Notes under the pieces: model-generated
What the model was told of the DNA's origin: nothing
The model's input: the letters and a program-made list of their open reading frames with translations, nothing else
The model's database searches: none
NCBI GenBank assembly: GCA_023426365.1
Contig: JAFAAW010000125.1
Location: forward strand, 1 to 16,698
Length of the DNA stretch: 16,698 nt
Direction of reading: 5' to 3'
Origin: Pseudomonadota bacterium
GTDB taxonomy: Bacteria; Pseudomonadota; Alphaproteobacteria; Rhodospirillales; Magnetospirillaceae
Made by a program: the position numbers and the translations under genes
In this document: piece by piece, positions 14,780 to 16,698 of the stretch
Layout of the letters: the number at the start of each line of letters is the position of its first letter
How positions within the stretch are numbered: position 1 is the stretch's first letter

Positions 14780-15898
14780 TTATTCGAAGCTGATCTTGGG
14801 GCCTTTCTTGGCGCCCTGCAGGGCCTGGACCTTCTCCCACACCTTGGCGGCGATGGCGCCATAGGCCTGGGCGTGGGGGCTGCCCGGCTGGGAGACCACG
14901 ATGGGTTCGCCGCGGTCCGAGGTCTCGCGGATGGCGATGTCCAGCGGCACCTCGCCCAGGAATTCCACGGAAAGCCGGGCCGCCTCGGCCTTGGCGCCGC
15001 CATGGCCGAAGATGTGGGCCTCGTCGCCGCATTTGGGGCAGACGTAATAGCTCATGTTCTCGATCAGGCCGAGCACCGGCACATCCACCTTGCGGAACAT
15101 GTTGAGACCCTTGCGGGCGTCCAGCAGCGCGATGTCCTGGGGGGTGGAGACGATGACGGCGCCGGTCAGCGGCACGTTCTGGCTCATGGTCAACTGGGTG
15201 TCGCCGGTGCCGGGCGGCATGTCGATGACCATGACGTCCAGCTCGCCCCATTCCACGTCGCGCAGCAACTGGTTGAGCGCGCCCATGACCATGGGGCCGC
15301 GCCAGATGATGGGATTGTCCTCGGGCACCAGGAAGCCGATGGACATGCATTTCACGCCGTGATTTTCCATGGGCAGCAGGGTCTGGCCGTCGGGGCTGAC
15401 CGGCTCGCCGGTGATGCCCAACATGCGCGGCATCGAGGGGCCGTAGATGTCGGCGTCGAACAGGCCGACCCGCAACCCCATGCGGGCGAAGGACAGCGCC
15501 AGGTTGGTGGCGGTGGTGGACTTGCCCACGCCGCCCTTGCCCGATGCCACCGCGATCACCGACTTCACGTGCGGCAGCAGCGCACGCTCGCCGCCGGCCG
15601 GCGCCCCCTGCTGGTGCCCCCCGTGCTGGTGCCCGCCCTGCTGCGGCGCGCGGGTGGCGGTCAGCACCGCCGACACCGTCAGCACGCCGGCAAGGCCGTC
15701 CACCGCCTTTTCCGCCGCCTTGCGCACCGGCTCCATGGCCTGGGCGTGGGCGGGGTCGGTTTCGATGGCGAAGGCCACATGGCCGTTCTTGACCGCCACG
15801 CCCGACACCAGCCCCAGCGTCACGATGTCGCAGCCCCGCGCCGGATCGATGACGTTCTTGAGGGCAGCGAGCACTTGGGCTTCGGAAAGATCGGCCAT
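14780..15898 (-). CDS. mrp: Mrp/ApbC family iron-sulfur carrier P-loop ATPase
   Basis: The 372-residue protein carries and transfers [4Fe-4S] clusters in the cytosol. An N-terminal MIP18/DUF59 domain (about 5-82) is followed by a histidine- and glycine-rich linker with GGHQHGGHQQG (88-98). The ATPase domain has the deviant Walker A SGKGGVGKST (119-128), DADIYGPSMPRML (148-160) and DMPPGTGD (226-233). CPKC (287-290) is the cluster-binding CxxC that bridges the dimer. GGAGA stands nine bases before the ATG. The gene has a candidate promoter and a leader hairpin, and diverges from hflK. The histidine-rich linker could bind metal. Naming as mrp or apbC is convention; the function assignment is firm. 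Confidence 0.95.
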   Translation of the reverse strand: MADLSEAQVLAALKNVIDPARGCDIVTLGLVSGVAVKNGHVAFAIETDPAHAQAMEPVRKAAEKAVDGLAGVLTVSAVLTATRAPQQGGHQHGGHQQGAPAGGERALLPHVKSVIAVASGKGGVGKSTTATNLALSFARMGLRVGLFDADIYGPSMPRMLGITGEPVSPDGQTLLPMENHGVKCMSIGFLVPEDNPIIWRGPMVMGALNQLLRDVEWGELDVMVIDMPPGTGDTQLTMSQNVPLTGAVIVSTPQDIALLDARKGLNMFRKVDVPVLGLIENMSYYVCPKCGDEAHIFGHGGAKAEAARLSVEFLGEVPLDIAIRETSDRGEPIVVSQPGSPHAQAYGAIAAKVWEKVQALQGAKKGPKISFE

Positions 15899-15922
15899 GG
15901 AAACGGTCTCCGTTGTTCACGA

Positions 15923-15944
15923 ACGCCTGAACCGGATCAGGCGT
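15923..15944. promoter_or_regulatory. 8 bp inverted repeat in the mrp leader
   Basis: ACGCCTGA (15923-15930) and TCAGGCGT (15937-15944) are perfect inverted repeats around a 6-base loop. They begin about at the predicted mrp transcription start and end 24 bases before its ATG. This could be a 5' RNA hairpin or a repressor site. Confidence 0.45.
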
Positions 15945-15948
15945 CCCT

Positions 15949-15977
15949 CATATAGGCCCGACCCTTCCTTTTGTTAA
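15949..15977 (-). promoter_or_regulatory. Candidate sigma70 promoter of mrp
   Basis: On the minus strand TTAACA (15977-15972), 17 bases, TATATG (15954-15949). Both boxes are reasonable and the spacing is ideal. Confidence 0.5.
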
Positions 15978-16017
15978 GGACGTTGGTCAAGCGGTAAGGA
16001 CATGGGCCACAACTTGC

Positions 16018-16045
16018 CTTGAAAACAGTTGTCATTTCTCCATAT
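16018..16045 (+). promoter_or_regulatory. RpoH (sigma32)-like heat-shock promoter upstream of hflK
   Basis: CTTGAAA (16018-16024), 13 bases, CTCCATAT (16038-16045). Compared with CTTGAAA-N11/16-CCCCATNT only one defined base differs. It points toward hflK, about 130 bases away, a membrane protease modulator for which heat-shock control is plausible. Confidence 0.6.
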
Positions 16046-16080
16046 GGGCGGAAATCCCGGCAGCCCGCCCGTCCCGCGCG

Positions 16081-16109
16081 TTGCCTGCACCCCCATCCTG
16101 TCCTATAAG
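16081..16109 (+). promoter_or_regulatory. Candidate sigma70 promoter of hflK
   Basis: TTGCCT (16081-16086), 17 bases, TATAAG (16104-16109). The -10 matches five of six consensus bases. It lies closer to hflK than the RpoH-like site and may serve basal expression. Confidence 0.5.
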
Positions 16110-16175
16110 GCGGAAAGGGTGCTCGCCGTGGCGGGCAGGCCGTTGGGGCCGACCATTGACGTGAAGGAACAACGA

Positions 16176-16698
16176 ATGCCTTGGAATCCTCAAGGGGGCG
16201 GCGGAGGCCCCTGGGGCAGCGGCGGTGGCAACGGCGGCGGCAGCCCCTGGGGGCGCGGCCCCGGCGGCGGCGGCGGCGGCCAGGGGCCCACCCCCGACTT
16301 CGACGAGATCATCCGGCGCGGCCAGGAAAAGCTGCGCCGCGCCATGCCCGGCGGGCGCGGCTTCGGCGGCGGCCAGGGCCTGGCCATCCTCGTGGCGCTG
16401 GGCGTGCTGGCCTGGGGTGCCACCGGCATCTACAAGGTGCAGCCCGACGAACAGGGCGTGGTGATGCGCTTCGGCAAGTGGGTGGACACCACCGAGCCGG
16501 GCCTGCACTACCACCTGCCCTACCCCATCGAAACCGTCCTGCTGCCCAAGGTGACCAAGGTCAACCAGTTAAACCTGGGCTTCCGCACGGCGGGCGAAAC
16601 CCGCCTCGACCGCGCGCCCACTGGCGGCCGCGACGTGCCCGAGGAAAGCCGCATGCTGACCGGCGACGAGAACATCGTCGAGACCGACTTCACCGTGT
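16176..16698 (+). CDS. hflK: HflK, FtsH protease modulator subunit (3' part beyond window)
   Basis: The first 174 residues are present and the frame is still open at the window end. HflK forms a membrane complex with HflC that encloses and controls the FtsH protease. A glycine-rich, proline/tryptophan-containing N-terminus (1-40) is typical. It is followed by PDFDEIIRRGQEKLRR (40-55), one membrane span (about 68-86) and the start of the SPFH/Band 7 domain with YKVQPDEQGVVMRFGKW (86-102), GLHYHLPYPIE and VETDFTV at the edge. AAGGA stands seven bases before the ATG. Two candidate promoters lie upstream, one RpoH-like. hflC is the expected next gene but is out of view. Confidence 0.95.
   Translation, partial: MPWNPQGGGGGPWGSGGGNGGGSPWGRGPGGGGGGQGPTPDFDEIIRRGQEKLRRAMPGGRGFGGGQGLAILVALGVLAWGATGIYKVQPDEQGVVMRFGKWVDTTEPGLHYHLPYPIETVLLPKVTKVNQLNLGFRTAGETRLDRAPTGGRDVPEESRMLTGDENIVETDFTV

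Noticed and set aside
14406..15920. 504-codon minus-strand frame over mrp and the tmRNA gene
   Set aside because: Out-of-frame shadow of mrp that runs on through the non-coding ssrA locus.

Overview
The window is GC-rich DNA. Gene density, codon use and gene content point to an alphaproteobacterium, most likely Rhodospirillales and close to Magnetospirillum. Supporting marks are an alpha-type SspB with an acidic linker, a permuted (two-piece) tmRNA gene, FlaF-like proteins, a ribbon-helix-helix protein of the alphaproteobacterial type, and FNR-, EcfG- and RpoH-like promoter sequences. Assignments are from sequence reading only; no database search was run.

Layout. Positions 1-122 are the end of an IS481-type insertion sequence with the first codons of its transposase (minus strand). 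It abuts a CCTAGC target and the first copy of a structured intergenic repeat. Next come a glycogen debranching enzyme (minus), a divergent membrane GGDEF cyclase (plus), and a 34-residue membrane microprotein (plus) behind an FNR-type box and ended by a strong terminator. A 70-residue ribbon-helix-helix protein (minus) diverges from a CsbD stress protein (plus) with an EcfG-like promoter between them. Class II fumarase (fumC, minus) follows, then two tandem paralogues that appear to fuse a FlaF-like domain to DUF2934 (plus). After these are a membrane hybrid histidine kinase (minus), a SEC-C zinc-motif protein (plus) and a DUF983 protein (minus).

The right half is almost all minus strand. 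It holds a class I iron-sulfur fumarase, a soluble chemoreceptor with a C-terminal sensor domain carrying four clustered cysteines, the ClpXP adaptor sspB, the permuted tmRNA gene ssrA, and the Fe-S carrier ATPase mrp/apbC. The 5' part of hflK begins on the plus strand and runs off the window.

How the parts fit. Three sites (about 128-221, 10262-10356, 12088-12174) carry the same element: a conserved GCCCTCGCCGGGC core followed by three hairpins whose stems differ in sequence but keep their pairing. Each copy sits directly behind a stop codon. ssrA and sspB are neighbours, linking the tag RNA with the adaptor that delivers tagged proteins to ClpXP. Respiratory and stress themes recur: two unrelated fumarases (oxygen-stable class II and Fe-S class I), Mrp for Fe-S assembly, an FNR-type promoter, CsbD, and an RpoH-like promoter before hflK. 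The items most worth follow-up are the three-hairpin repeat, the FNR-boxed microprotein, the FlaF-DUF2934 pair and the cysteine-cluster chemoreceptor.
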